A stretch of 64,000 nucleotides of DNA from Oncomelania hupensis (lineage: Eukaryota > Mollusca > Gastropoda > Littorinimorpha > Pomatiopsidae): assembly GCA_036898135.1 (NCBI GenBank), contig CM072516.1:21420657-21484656 (forward strand). The letters are read 5' to 3'. Positions 10,393 to 20,541 of this stretch are shown piece by piece; positions within the stretch are counted from its first letter, which is position 1, and each line of letters begins with the position of its first letter. Under the pieces are notes generated by a model that saw nothing but the letters and a program-made list of their open reading frames with translations, made no database searches and was not told the DNA's origin. Position numbers and translations under genes: made by a program.

Positions 10393-11640
10393 GTTCTTTA
10401 GTAATTATTGTTTATGTCCGCAAAAATAATTCATTTTGTAACCGTCAGCGTTTTTATCAGATTCAGAATAAATATGTTCACAGATTTATCCTCCCCTCCC
10501 TCTCCAAACTATCTATGGCTCATACTCACAGCAATTGTCAATGAAAAGAAATTGTTTTACCTCAATTGATAAATTGAAGCCCTTTGTTAAATTTCAGAAG
10601 GCTACATGACGCGTTGAATCTTGCGTCGAATGATAAACATGTTTTTCGTAGTATAATATTATTGTTGTTAACAAGCAGACAAACGACATGTCCATGCAAG
10701 GAAATCGGTACCTTGGAAAGGTTTTGATGTGTTAAAAAGGCCAGATGAGAAAAGATAAAATTTGGCATTCGGAGAAACCTTCTTCAGCACCTTGCTATGT
10801 ATACACGTTAATTATTAAATGGGTCAGTTAAGCTACATGTTACGCTGACTCTGGTCCCACGTTATCGAATACAGTTATGATTATACCTGCTGTGCAATGG
10901 TGATCGTCCATTCTTTGCATTCAAAGCGATGGTAAAGTATCCTTAAAGTTAAAAACTAATGTAATCACTGTTAATGTAAAATTATCAGCATTTGGATTGT
11001 TTAAAATTATTTTGTTGTATTCGGTTATGGTGATAATAATTCCTACGGATTATTTTAACTGTGCTCGTTTCGGTTATTCTTACTGATTACTATGGTTGGC
11101 TTGTTTCTTACTCAGATTATTGAGTCAATTCAACACATGGGTATCACCCCTTTCTCTCTGGTATCACCCACGACGAAGAATTCCCACAGCACAATAGCAT
11201 GTCAGAAAATGTATTAAAACAAATAATTATCATTATTAAACTAGTTCTAATGAAAGTTCATTCATGGTGGTTTTCTCCCTGTGTTGGTTATGTTTTCTAT
11301 TCACGTGGGTGCTTATTTCATTCCAGTTGTACTAAGTCAAGTTCATTTAAGGTGGTTTCTTGTTTTGTTGGTTATATTTTGGCCATCGCTTTGCGGGTTC
11401 TAATCACAATCGCTTTGCGGTTTCTTACTTCTGAGTTAGCTTTGTTTTATATCACCCACCTACCACTTGTCACGGGAGTTTTATGGGTTAATGGGCTCTG
11501 CACAATGGAATGCTGTAACCCTCACGCTTTATCGATGGGAACCGCTAGTGAGTCACCCTGTGGATTACTTTAATAAATTTATTTGTTTAGCTCGGTCTGT
11601 GTTAAGGCTGGGGTTCAGAGATAGATAGAAAAATGGTAAA
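10393..11640. other. Unassigned stretch with a diverged internal duplication
   Basis: A 45-bp block at about 11254-11300 (GTTCATTCATGGTGGTTTTC) recurs diverged at about 11338-11382. The 124-codon ORF 11199-11573 changes its C-terminus in B through a one-base difference and has no recognised domain, so it is not called a gene. Confidence 0.4.
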
Positions 11641-12447
11641 AGATCACTGTCACACTAGCTTTCACACGGCTATGAATCATATGTAGTCCAGCCACTTGAT
11701 AACAGTTAAAAATCACACATTTATTTCTTCTACTCTATACAAGATCTTCGATGTACTAATCTACCTTAAACTGTCATAAGTCAATGCAAATAATTCGATC
11801 GCTTATAGTCTATGCAGCTGTTATGTCTTCATCGGGCACTGGCTGCTAGATTTCATGAAGATTGGACTACTGTGGTCCGTTTTACTACAGTTCTGAAGAG
11901 TGGACTACTGTGGTCCTTTTGCTATCAGTTTGGGTGCACTTTTGCTTATGCACTTAACTGCAGTATGGTGTGTTTGAAGTCCTTCGTTGAGGTAGCTTCT
12001 GGTACACGATGTGTCGTCGTGTAGTTTGGTCCCTTGCTACGCTGTGGGGTCTTGCAGGGGGTTTCCAGGGTTGCTCCCTCAGTCTTGTGCTATAGGGGCT
12101 AAACAGCCAACTTGGTTTTCCTGTGGAGTTGGGCGCACGGGATAGCTCGCCTGCTCGTCTGTTTGACAAAGTCAGGCCTCGTGGCTACTTGAGTGAATTC
12201 TAAAATTCACAAGTCCTGTTTCCTGGTCTATGAGTGAAGATAGTTCTCTGCTCCGGTCTAGCTGTGTAGACTTCGGTATCTTTCGTAGCACTGACTTAAG
12301 CTATGCTAAGTTTTGACCCAGTCAGAACCGGCTCTAACCGCTCTGCCTGCGTCCCATTGGTTAAAACTTTCAGATTCAAGGCCCACAGTGCTGACGTCAC
12401 TAACTGCCTGCGTCAAGCTCGCAGTGTGTGTACCTCCTAGGGAGGTA
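11641..12447. other. Promoter- or LTR-like stretch of unknown nature
   Basis: Read on the minus strand this has a TGACGTCA (CRE-type) site and a CCAAT motif near 12345-12405, and an AATAAA near 11720 ahead of a TGTGACA end at about 11648. That order resembles a solo LTR, but I could not find both boundaries or a target duplication. A short repeat GGACTACTGTGGTCC occurs twice (about 11866 and 11903) and is itself nearly palindromic. Confidence 0.25.
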
Positions 12448-12448
12448 C

Positions 12449-13024
12449 CCTATATGCCACGGGCCCTATATGCCACGGGACCTATATGCCACGGGCCCTA
12501 TATGCCACAGGCCCTATATGCCACGGGACCTATATGCCACAATCGCTTATTTCTCTTTAAAACGCGCTTTTACCTTGAAATTTGCACACTGCAAATCATC
12601 CATGAGTTATATATGTATTGTAATATTTGTCGGCTCTCCCAGAATACAACTGAAATGTACTATAAAACTATGTACTAATGGCTGTAAGTTAATTTATTAG
12701 CTGGTCAATGTTTTTTTACAAAATGTTTCATGTCAATTTAACAACATAGCATATTAGGTAGCCATGTCACCATCAAGTAACATTTCACGTAATAGGTAGC
12801 CGTGGTGGTGAACTGCTTAAGTCGCCATTTCACAGGCAGGTAACCATTCACATTTAGGTCGCCTGTCGTAAAAATGGGTTCAAAATTAAGTAGCAGTTCA
12901 CAAATATGGTTAAGTAGACATTCACATTATAGGTAGCCGTACAAAATACTAGGTAGCCATTTCACAGTGATTGGCTACCTAAATGGTATTTAGGTCGCCA
13001 AACCTGTGGAAATAAAGGTTCACC

Positions 13025-13061
<37 letters not shown>

Positions 13062-13203
13062 GCACGTGGCATATAGGGCCTGTGGCATATAGGTCCCGTG
13101 GCATATAGGTCCCGTGGCATATAGGTCCCGTAATAATAACAGCACGTGGCATATAGGGCCTGTGGCATATAGGTCCCGTGGCACATAGGTCCCGTGGCAT
13201 ATA
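12449..13203. repeat. Inverted pair of 16-bp minisatellites (foldback element)
   Basis: Six copies of a 16-bp unit containing CCTATATGCCACGGG lie at 12449-12540. The same unit occurs in inverted orientation (GTGGCATATAGG) eight times at 13071-13203, as two blocks of four separated by TAATAATAACAGCAC. The ~530 bp between contain another diverged repeat built on TAGGTAGCC. Both outer ends carry ACCTCC/GGAGGTA-like sequence. The layout suggests a foldback or MITE-like element with repetitive terminal inverted repeats. B counterpart 42125-42880. Confidence 0.75.
12752..13001. repeat. Diverged repeat based on TAGGTAGCCATTTCAC
   Basis: About ten imperfect copies of a 20-30 bp motif with TAGGTAGCC/TAGGTCGCC and TTCAC, including an inverted copy (GGCTACCTAAATGG). 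It fills the spacer of the foldback pair. Confidence 0.6.
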
Positions 13204-14520
13204 GAACCCTACCCTACCTCCTATACTGTAATCGGCTGCTGTGTAATACTCTAACTTTCTAAAGTTACAATGACTAAACAAGGCTAAATAGTAAATAGGC
13301 AGGGTAAAACCAGTAATCTCGTCACACCACTGATGTAAAAGGGCTGGGTCCGGAGAGAATACAAGCCGATGTCGTGGTTAATGTGTCTAATTCAAGGATA
13401 GGACTGAGCTACCGAGTAACGGGTCAAGAACTACTGTAGACTACAATAGGCAATTGAGGCTTTATAATGTGTTAAAAAGTTCAAGATAACATTACTAATA
13501 AATTTGTCTTATCTTATCTTATCTTATTTTATCTTATCTTATCTCATCTTATCTTATACACTGCTTGTGGAAATCTGTGTGGGTGTGGCTTTCTGAATGT
13601 TTAACAACGTAAAAGCATTTTCTGGGCCGGGTGCAATGTTTATTGCTGTCTCTTGCCTGAATCAAATCTACATTCGAATCTAACATTTAAATTTTATATT
13701 AATATAATTATTAGTGTTTTGGCGTCTTTTATGTTATATTTGGCCAGTGTTTTACAATTGAAAACGATCTGTTTAACAAAGGTATTTTATTAAAATGTGT
13801 GCTGTTAGGATTATGTTTCTTCTTTTAGTAAAATCTAAATTCTGGATTTAGGTTATAGTACTTGGCTATGCTTCCTCCCTCCCTCCCTCCTTCCCCCCTC
13901 CCATTCTCCCCCCCCTTTCATCCCCTACCCATTCTAACCCGCAGATAAAGGAAAAGTCGTTTGGCATGTCATTGGCTACAAATGCACTTACGTTACGATG
14001 GTCTTAACTTCTTTAATTGACTATCAGTTACAGCTAAGCCTTTAAAGTCCTGCACAGTAAACGTTCAACGTTCGACTTTTACATATTCAGTCGCTTATCG
14101 GTGATAGCTGCGTTTTCGTGTTTGTTTTTTATATTATTATTCTCTTATTTTTATCGCCTGCAGTTAATGCTTGGCGATCAAGGTCGCCCGATAATTTAAG
14201 CAGTTTTCAGAATAATGCTTTTTGTCAAGTTGGAAGAAAGCCATTAACCGTTGGTCGTTTGTTTTTTTCGGAGACTTGAGGAATATAAAACTATATTTAA
14301 CGTCGAATATCATTGACTGTAAAGTTCCGAGCCTGTGCCTGCAAAGTCCTGGAGTAGTGCACTTCCCCTCTTTGCTGTAGACGTCAGAATAAGACGTAAC
14401 AAAATTTATTCATCCAAGAGTTCACATTCAAAAAGTTGCTTCCGGCCATACCAAAAAAAGAAGAAGAAAAAAAATAATGAGTATGATAATTATCTTTCTA
14501 TAACTGGTGCTTTTAAAAAA
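13204..14520. other. Unassigned stretch with (TTATC)n
   Basis: A pentanucleotide TTATC tract lies at 13507-13556 and a C/T-rich tract at 13873-13925. The rest is AT-rich without recognisable genes. B counterpart about 42881-44200. Confidence 0.5.
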
Positions 14521-14522
14521 CT

Positions 14523-14564
14523 AAAAAAAAAATAAATAAATAAAAAAAATAATAATTAAAAAAA

Positions 14565-14658
<94 letters not shown>

Positions 14659-14660
14659 TT
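14523..14660. repeat. A-rich tract and (AAT)n microsatellite
   Basis: Runs of A interrupted by T, then about 30 AAT triplets. B counterpart about 44200-44336, slightly shorter. Confidence 0.93.
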
Positions 14661-14944
14661 ACTATAAAATAACATGGGCGAGTTAAAAGATTAATGCTGC
14701 TGCTTGATATGATGATCAGAGATGCAACCGCAAAAAAAAAAATAAGAAGAAATAAAAAAAAAATAAACATAATAATACTAGTGCTTAGTATAATAATAAC
14801 AGCTTACCAAAACATAGCATAAAGGTGACTGCTGACTCTTGAAATAATGATCAGAGATGCTTGTAACACTTGTAAGTTTCTGATAGCTACATTCAAATAA
14901 ATATGGCTCAACATGAATATTTTTCTCTTTTAGAGAAGTATGCT

Positions 14945-15107
14945 TATATTGACTTGTCTTCGGTGTTCCTCAGGGGTCAGTTCGAGGCCCTGTTCTATTC
15001 ACCCTTTACGCATCACCTCTGTCTCAGGTTATCCAAAAAAATGACACTTTTCACCATTTCTACGCAGACGACGCTAAATTTGGTCAAGGTCGGTTCAGTA
15101 GTAGTTG
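14945..15107 (+). pseudogene. CR1/Jockey-type reverse transcriptase remnant (copy A)
   Basis: Reading from 14962, the frame gives [20 protein letters not shown] and then [10 protein letters not shown] before a stop at 15107. These are the conserved GVPQGSVLGP block and the YADD catalytic box of CR1/L2/Jockey-type LINE reverse transcriptases. The upstream residues YIDLSS sit one frame over, so a base has been lost at the junction. Only about 50 codons remain. This is a separate family from the RTE-like elements, which use FADD. Confidence 0.75.
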
Positions 15108-15339
15108 AGGTAATGGCTTTCAACGGACAGACCGACTGACAGACCGACAGTTGCTCGTTCTGATTCCCGACTATTTCAAAGTATGTACAGATAAGTCTGT
15201 AAATACAAAAATAATGTCTGAGAATCTTAAAAGATAATTTCTTCTTCTTCGGTAGTGATCAGCCACAATCAGTATAATTGATTCCTTTGCGGCGGCTGGG
15301 GTTGGTTCGGTGGGTCCGGAATGCGTGAATTCGGCTAGA

Positions 15340-16814
15340 CACCACAGACGATCGTTTAACCAACGTACTTCATATTTCTCTGTCCTCAGCAACCCTCATG
15401 GCTTCGCTCAGTGTCAAGCCAGTCCATTCTGGAATGTTGTCCTCCCATCTCTTTTTCTGTCTTTCATCTTCTTCTGCCTCCTTGCACCGTGCCTTGCAAG
15501 ATGGTCTTTGCAAGGCCTAATGCTCTAGTGTTGTGGCCATACCATCGGAGTTTCGGTTTCTTCACCACTATGAGCATGTAATCATGTTGTCCAATGGCTT
15601 GTGTGATGGTCTGTCGGACTTCGTCGTTGGTGCTGTGCTGGGCATAGGAAATGCCCAGAAATCTTCTTTATCACTTCATTTCCATGCTTTGTGTTCTTCG
15701 TTGTAGATCTGCTATGAGTGTCCATGTTACGTTTAGGAAGATGGAGATGACAAGGGAGCGCAGCAAACTTACTTTGGAGTGTAGACTGATGGTCCTGTCT
15801 TTCCAAGTGGGATTCTACCTTGTCGGGACCTATCGTCTGATACAATAGTTTAACTGTGTACTGTGTTGAGGGATTAGCCTTTGACGTAGATGTCCGTATT
15901 GATGCCATTGGTTTGTTGGTCATCATTTTCTCTGCACTTATTTCCATTCCAAAGGCTCTGGAGGTGGTGTAAAGCCTCTGCATTAGCTGTTCAAGTTCTT
16001 GTTCCTCTCCAGACAATCCATCAATGTCATCCGCAAAACGGAGGTTGGAGATTGCTTTACCCTTATGCTGACTGTGCCTTCGTGATCTGAAATGATGTGC
16101 TCTAGGAAGATTTTGAAGTGTGTTGTAGAGAGTAGGCATCCTTAACGGACATTGATTGTTGTTCTAAACCAGCTCCCGACGGCGCTGTTGTGGAGGACTG
16201 CACTGGTAGCCTTGTCATACAGGCTTTTGATGACTTCAATAATGTTATGGCTGATGTTGTACACTCTCATGATTGCCCACAGAGCTGCATGCCAGACTGA
16301 GGCAAACGCGTTCTTGAAGTTTACAAACACATAGATGTTGTTGGTGCTGTAGGTATTTCTCGCAGATTATTCTGAGGTTGAAAATCTGCTAGGTAGTACT
16401 TCGCCCTGCCAAGAATTCAGCTTGTTCTTCAGCTATGATTTGTTCAGCTTGGGGTTTCAACCTGTTGAGTATTATTTTCAGGAGGACTTTGCTGGGATGG
16501 GTGATGAGGCTGATGGTGTGGTAATTTTCACATTCCTGAAGGTTACCCTTTTCGGGAAGAGTGATGACAAGCGTCTGGATCCATGGTGTATGCCACGCCC
16601 CACTCTTGCAGATCTTGTTAAATATAATGGTCAGTCATCGCTTCTCCTTCTGCTTGAAGCAATTCTGCGGGTATGTTGTCCACTTCCGCTGACTTCTCCT
16701 TCTTCAGCGATTGAATTGCTGCCTCAACTTCTTGGAGAATTGGGAGGATTTCTTCTTTTTCTCTGTTCTGGGGACATGCTAGAACTGATGTGTCTCCGTT
16801 TGGTATGTGGTTGT
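15340..16814 (-). pseudogene. Decayed RTE-like reverse transcriptase, inverted (copy A)
   Basis: On the minus strand this parallels the RT ORF at 20621-22438 from the NHTPNGDPSVLACP region to the C-terminus, but in several frames. Preserved pieces include VDNIPAELLQA, IIEVIKSLYDKATSAVLHNS, FADDIDGLSGEEQELEQL and, near the 3' end, DRLWC. The domain A aspartate is lost (VFVNFKNAF instead of VFIDFKKAF), so it is catalytically dead as well as frameshifted. The 3' sequence beyond the coding region differs from the intact family and ends near a GAAGAAGAA tract. It is an older insertion, opposite in orientation to the young copy 3.7 kb away. Confidence 0.85.
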
Positions 16815-18424
16815 GTCCCACCCAACCCCAAGTTCCGATTTTTTTGGACACACCCCATATTGTTTTACAATTCGGAGTCCCGGACTTCAAGCCCAAATAA
16901 AAAAGAAAGTGTGTATAGGAGGGGGGGAAGGTGGAGGGCTAGAGAGAGAGAGACAGACAGACAGACAGAGACAGAGAGAGATTGTATGGTCGAAATTCAG
17001 AATTTGGTCAAACATGAAATGAAATAAAGGACACAGAAATGATATCTTTGTTGCTGTTGTTAGATCGGGCGTCGCCTAGTATCATGATTATCCTAGTACA
17101 ATTGTACCGCTCTTAAAGTTCTGATTTCACTCACTTATTCTTTGCCCCGTTCCTCCCTCCCTCTCCCTCCCCCTATCCTACACGCAATAAACCTAGCAGC
17201 TTGTTTTGCACAGCGTTCGTGTCACAGGTGTTACAGTAGGCCTATCGTGTGACCTAGGCACAGTCATCCGTCATACTTGTGTAATAATAGCTGTCTTCAG
17301 ACGGACAGTTTTCTATCACTGTTATCATACTTGTGCTTATGAATGCGTTCAATTGCCCACGCTGCGCTTGCAATACAGTCGGTGTTATTGATCATCAAGT
17401 TGAACTGCATGCTTTGATTACCCTCAAATCACTTTTACGATGATATTAATGATGATCACGATACATCAAGAGTGCATCGTAATAATTATGTATCCATGAA
17501 TAATACATTGTTACCCTACACATCTAATTAATTTTCGAGAGCTTCATTATAATTATTTGTACACTGATTATCTCATCTGTAACGGATTACTTGCTAGGCG
17601 TACATAATTGGTATAATGTAGGCAGGCTCGACTCTGCATGATGAGTCTATCAGTCGATTATTCTTCAGATGTCTCTCTGCGCCTTAGTAACTTGGTGTAA
17701 CCTTACCTGTGCGCTGTTTTAGAAATACCTCAAAGAAGCAACTGGGTAACAGTTTAATTATTGTATGTGTCTGCTCATAAAATGTAGCCTAGATAATTAT
17801 CAGGGCACTGCATTTGATGACGATCGTGACATTTGGTGTTATAAGTATGTGACTGTGTGTAGCGAAGGAAGAGTCAGAGAGAGGAGGCAGGGGAAAGGGC
17901 GATAGGCGTGTTTTAGAGTATGAGTGAGCGTGTGTTGGCGTGTACGTGTGTGGGTGTGTGTGTAGCTGTGTGTACGTGTATATGTTTGTATGCATACATC
18001 AAATTACGTTATAGGTTAAATATGCTGACGTGCGTCTGTCTTTCCGCCAAACTCTGTGCCTGTCTGTATGTCGTTTACCCCCGTTGGGGTGCCGGGGGTT
18101 TCAGTATAAATAGTATCCCCACTTTCTAGGAAATTTAGTGCTTTAAATTCCCACTGTCGCTGTCTTTCTCATTTGCTCTTTCTCATTCCTGCTCTGTTCT
18201 ATCAATCTGCTATACTATCGTCTTCTTCGCTAGCCCGGTCTCCTACCTTTTTTCTTGAAAACTCTTCCGGGATAAGACTCCTTATTTGTGTATGAAGTCT
18301 GTTGGATCAGCTTGGGAATATTGGACGCTTTCTGCCAGGTGGTCACTAGGGCTTCCTATGAGGTTATTATTTAGCAATGAAGGCATTTTATATGTATGTG
18401 TTTTGTTGATAATTTATAATGATG
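16815..18424. other. Unassigned stretch with simple repeats
   Basis: A (GA)n/(GACA)n tract lies at about 16938-16980, a pyrimidine-rich tract at 17150-17175 and GT-rich sequence at 17930-17990. No gene recognised. The 201-codon plus ORF 16422-17027 is the antisense of the decayed RT. Confidence 0.5.
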
Positions 18425-18660
18425 TTTGTATTCTATTTTGTTTTTGTAAACGGGGGTTCGATAACTTGGGGTGAAGCCTCAGCCGTCCCCTGCGTGGGAT
18501 GTCTTTATTGTAAAGTGACTGGCTGGTGGAGGGCATTCAGTTTTCCCACTAGGGTTGTTTCAGCAGATCTTTTATGCGGATTGGGGGTTGTCCGGTCCTG
18601 ATTTGGCTCGGAAGAGTCCGCTGGACCTAAAGCAACAATTATGTAATGTAATGTCTGTAT
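18425..18660 (+). mobile_element. Probable LINE 3' end with ATGTA-type tail
   Basis: CTGGACCTAAAGCAACAATT followed by ATGTAATGTAATGTCTGTAT resembles the 3' terminus of CR1/L2-like LINEs, which often end in a GACGTTAA-like motif plus a short tandem tail. The 5' boundary is unknown and no coding homology was recognised upstream. B counterpart about 48105-48340. Confidence 0.35.
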
Positions 18661-18839
18661 GTCGTTGTATCATGTGTAAAGCGCTATTTTATGGTTATTA
18701 TTCAACTTGTTGGTCATTCTGACGAACATCTCTCCTGACGTGTCAAGCTAATGTGAAGAGGGATGACCGGTTTAGATGATGCTCATAATCCACTATGTAC
18801 ACAGATCATCTAAGAAAGGAGGGCAAGAGGTACCATACA

Positions 18840-19090
18840 TAACCCCTCACCCCAGCTTTCCCCCCCCCACATACCTCCACCCTCACTCCCACCCCACATG
18901 CACACTACACACATCTATACGAGATCGCGCACACACACACATACACACACATACACTCACACACACACACACATACACACACACATACACACACACATAC
19001 CAATGTTGATGATGATAACCACTACGACGTCGACAAAAACAAACAAAAACGCACTTTGTAATTAAAACTATTAAATATTCAGCAGACCCT

Positions 19091-19175
<85 letters not shown>
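18840..19175. repeat. C-rich tract, (CA)n and (GAT)n microsatellites
   Basis: A C/A-rich stretch, a CA tract (about 18930-18998) and 28 or so GAT triplets (19091-19175). B counterpart about 48519-48855. Poly-Met ORFs are artefacts. Confidence 0.95.
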
Positions 19176-19484
19176 AGTGGTTGTGGTGGTTATGATGATG
19201 ATATTATCCACCACGACGGTGATGATAATATCCACCACGACGGCGGCCAAAAAAACACCCGCACTTGGTAATTAAAACAATTAAAAAATACTATACCTCA
19301 ATAGATCCACTTTATTATACACGTGTTTAAACAACAAACATCATCGACGTCAAAGAGGAGGAAGGAAGAATGACTGATGAGGAAGAAGAAGGAGGGTGGG
19401 ATAATGTAGAAAGAAGGAGAGGAAGGAGGTGTGTAGGGTGGGGATGAGGGGTGGGAAGGCGAGACCTTTCTCACGTCAGCAAGA

Positions 19485-19561
19485 CTCACACTGCGTAGCT
19501 GAGACTGGCCGGTAGTAGAAGAATTAGAGGCGAAACATAAACGTCAGCTAGGCAGTGTGAG
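19485..19561. repeat. Hairpin with 18-bp arms
   Basis: CTCACACTGCGTAGCTGA (19485-19502) pairs with TCAGCTAGGCAGTGTGAG (19544-19561) with a single mismatch, around a ~41-base loop. The arm sequence recurs elsewhere in the window (59143-59297 and 63705-63724). B counterpart 49164-49240. Confidence 0.8.
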
Positions 19562-20541
19562 TAGCGGGACTATGTGTGAGTAGCAGGACTATGTTCTTTA
19601 CGATTTGTTTGACGAGTAGTCTTAGGGGTTGCCAAGTGTGGAGGGTCGCCCAAAATGGCCAGTGGGACACGGGGAAAGTATAGTAGTGGTGGTAGGAAGG
19701 CAAAATAGGTTGGCAGTTAGAGGAGTAGATTGGTATGGCATGGGTCATGCATGCTGGGTAGGTCAAGCTGAGGTGGTATATATACATATACCAGAGGGTT
19801 TGCGAGGTTGGGGGAGCTGCAAGTAAGGTGTTGTAGGTGGTTCGTGGAATAAGATGTTTGTTCGGATTCACCCCCTCTGAACATCGGCACATAACAACAA
19901 GGTCAGCAACAACCAAACTTGCTTTGAGGATGTTGATGATGTCCATTTATAGCGCGCATGTTTCCATCCATTGTGGAATGCTCAGTGAACGGGCCGATAC
20001 AGGATCTATCTCGAGCCACTTGCAGCTTTTTGGGCGCTTAGTCTGCACTGTCCTGTGCGACCAGGGGGTGGGGGGAGAGAAGGGAAGTGATCTTGGGTGT
20101 ATTTGTGTAGCCGGCACACTCCCGTCTAGGAAATGAGCGTCAGGATCTTTACAGTCCATGCGATGGAATGCGTGCGTGCACAGACTAAACCTCGGTTTAT
20201 GCTCTCATCCAAAGGAGTATGTCAGGCACATACACAGTCACATATATAAGCATGCAGAGGCAAACAAACACAGACACGCACACAGACGCGCACTCATTCA
20301 CACACAAACGTCGACGCACGCACACAATATAATAACGCAAATAGGCCCAAATCGAATCACTCGAGTGATCGTCTCTTCCAAAAACTCACGCGTAAAACTT
20401 TAAAAGTGAGCGAGTCAAAATCCAACCACTGACACACGCACATACACCTTTACACGCAATCATAGACATTCACACTCACACACATACATTCACACTTACG
20501 CACACACACACACACACACACACACATTTTTTTTAAGAAAC
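19562..20541. other. Unassigned stretch, CA-rich at its end
   Basis: No recognisable gene. CA-rich and CGCA-rich sequence increases from about 20220 and ends with a CA tract at 20503-20526 and a T run just before the LINE insertion. Confidence 0.5.

Noticed and set aside
11199..11573. 124-codon hydrophobic plus-strand ORF
   Set aside because: Its C-terminus differs in copy B through a single-base indel and it overlaps a diverged internal duplication. No recognisable protein.
12449..12540. CRISPR array
   Set aside because: The 16-bp units abut with no spacers, and the setting is a eukaryotic genome.
16422..17027. 201-codon plus-strand ORF (and 46102-46707), plus short ORFs antisense to each RT
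   Set aside because: They are antisense shadows of the RTE-like reverse transcriptase. The same antisense frame appears opposite every copy of the RT.
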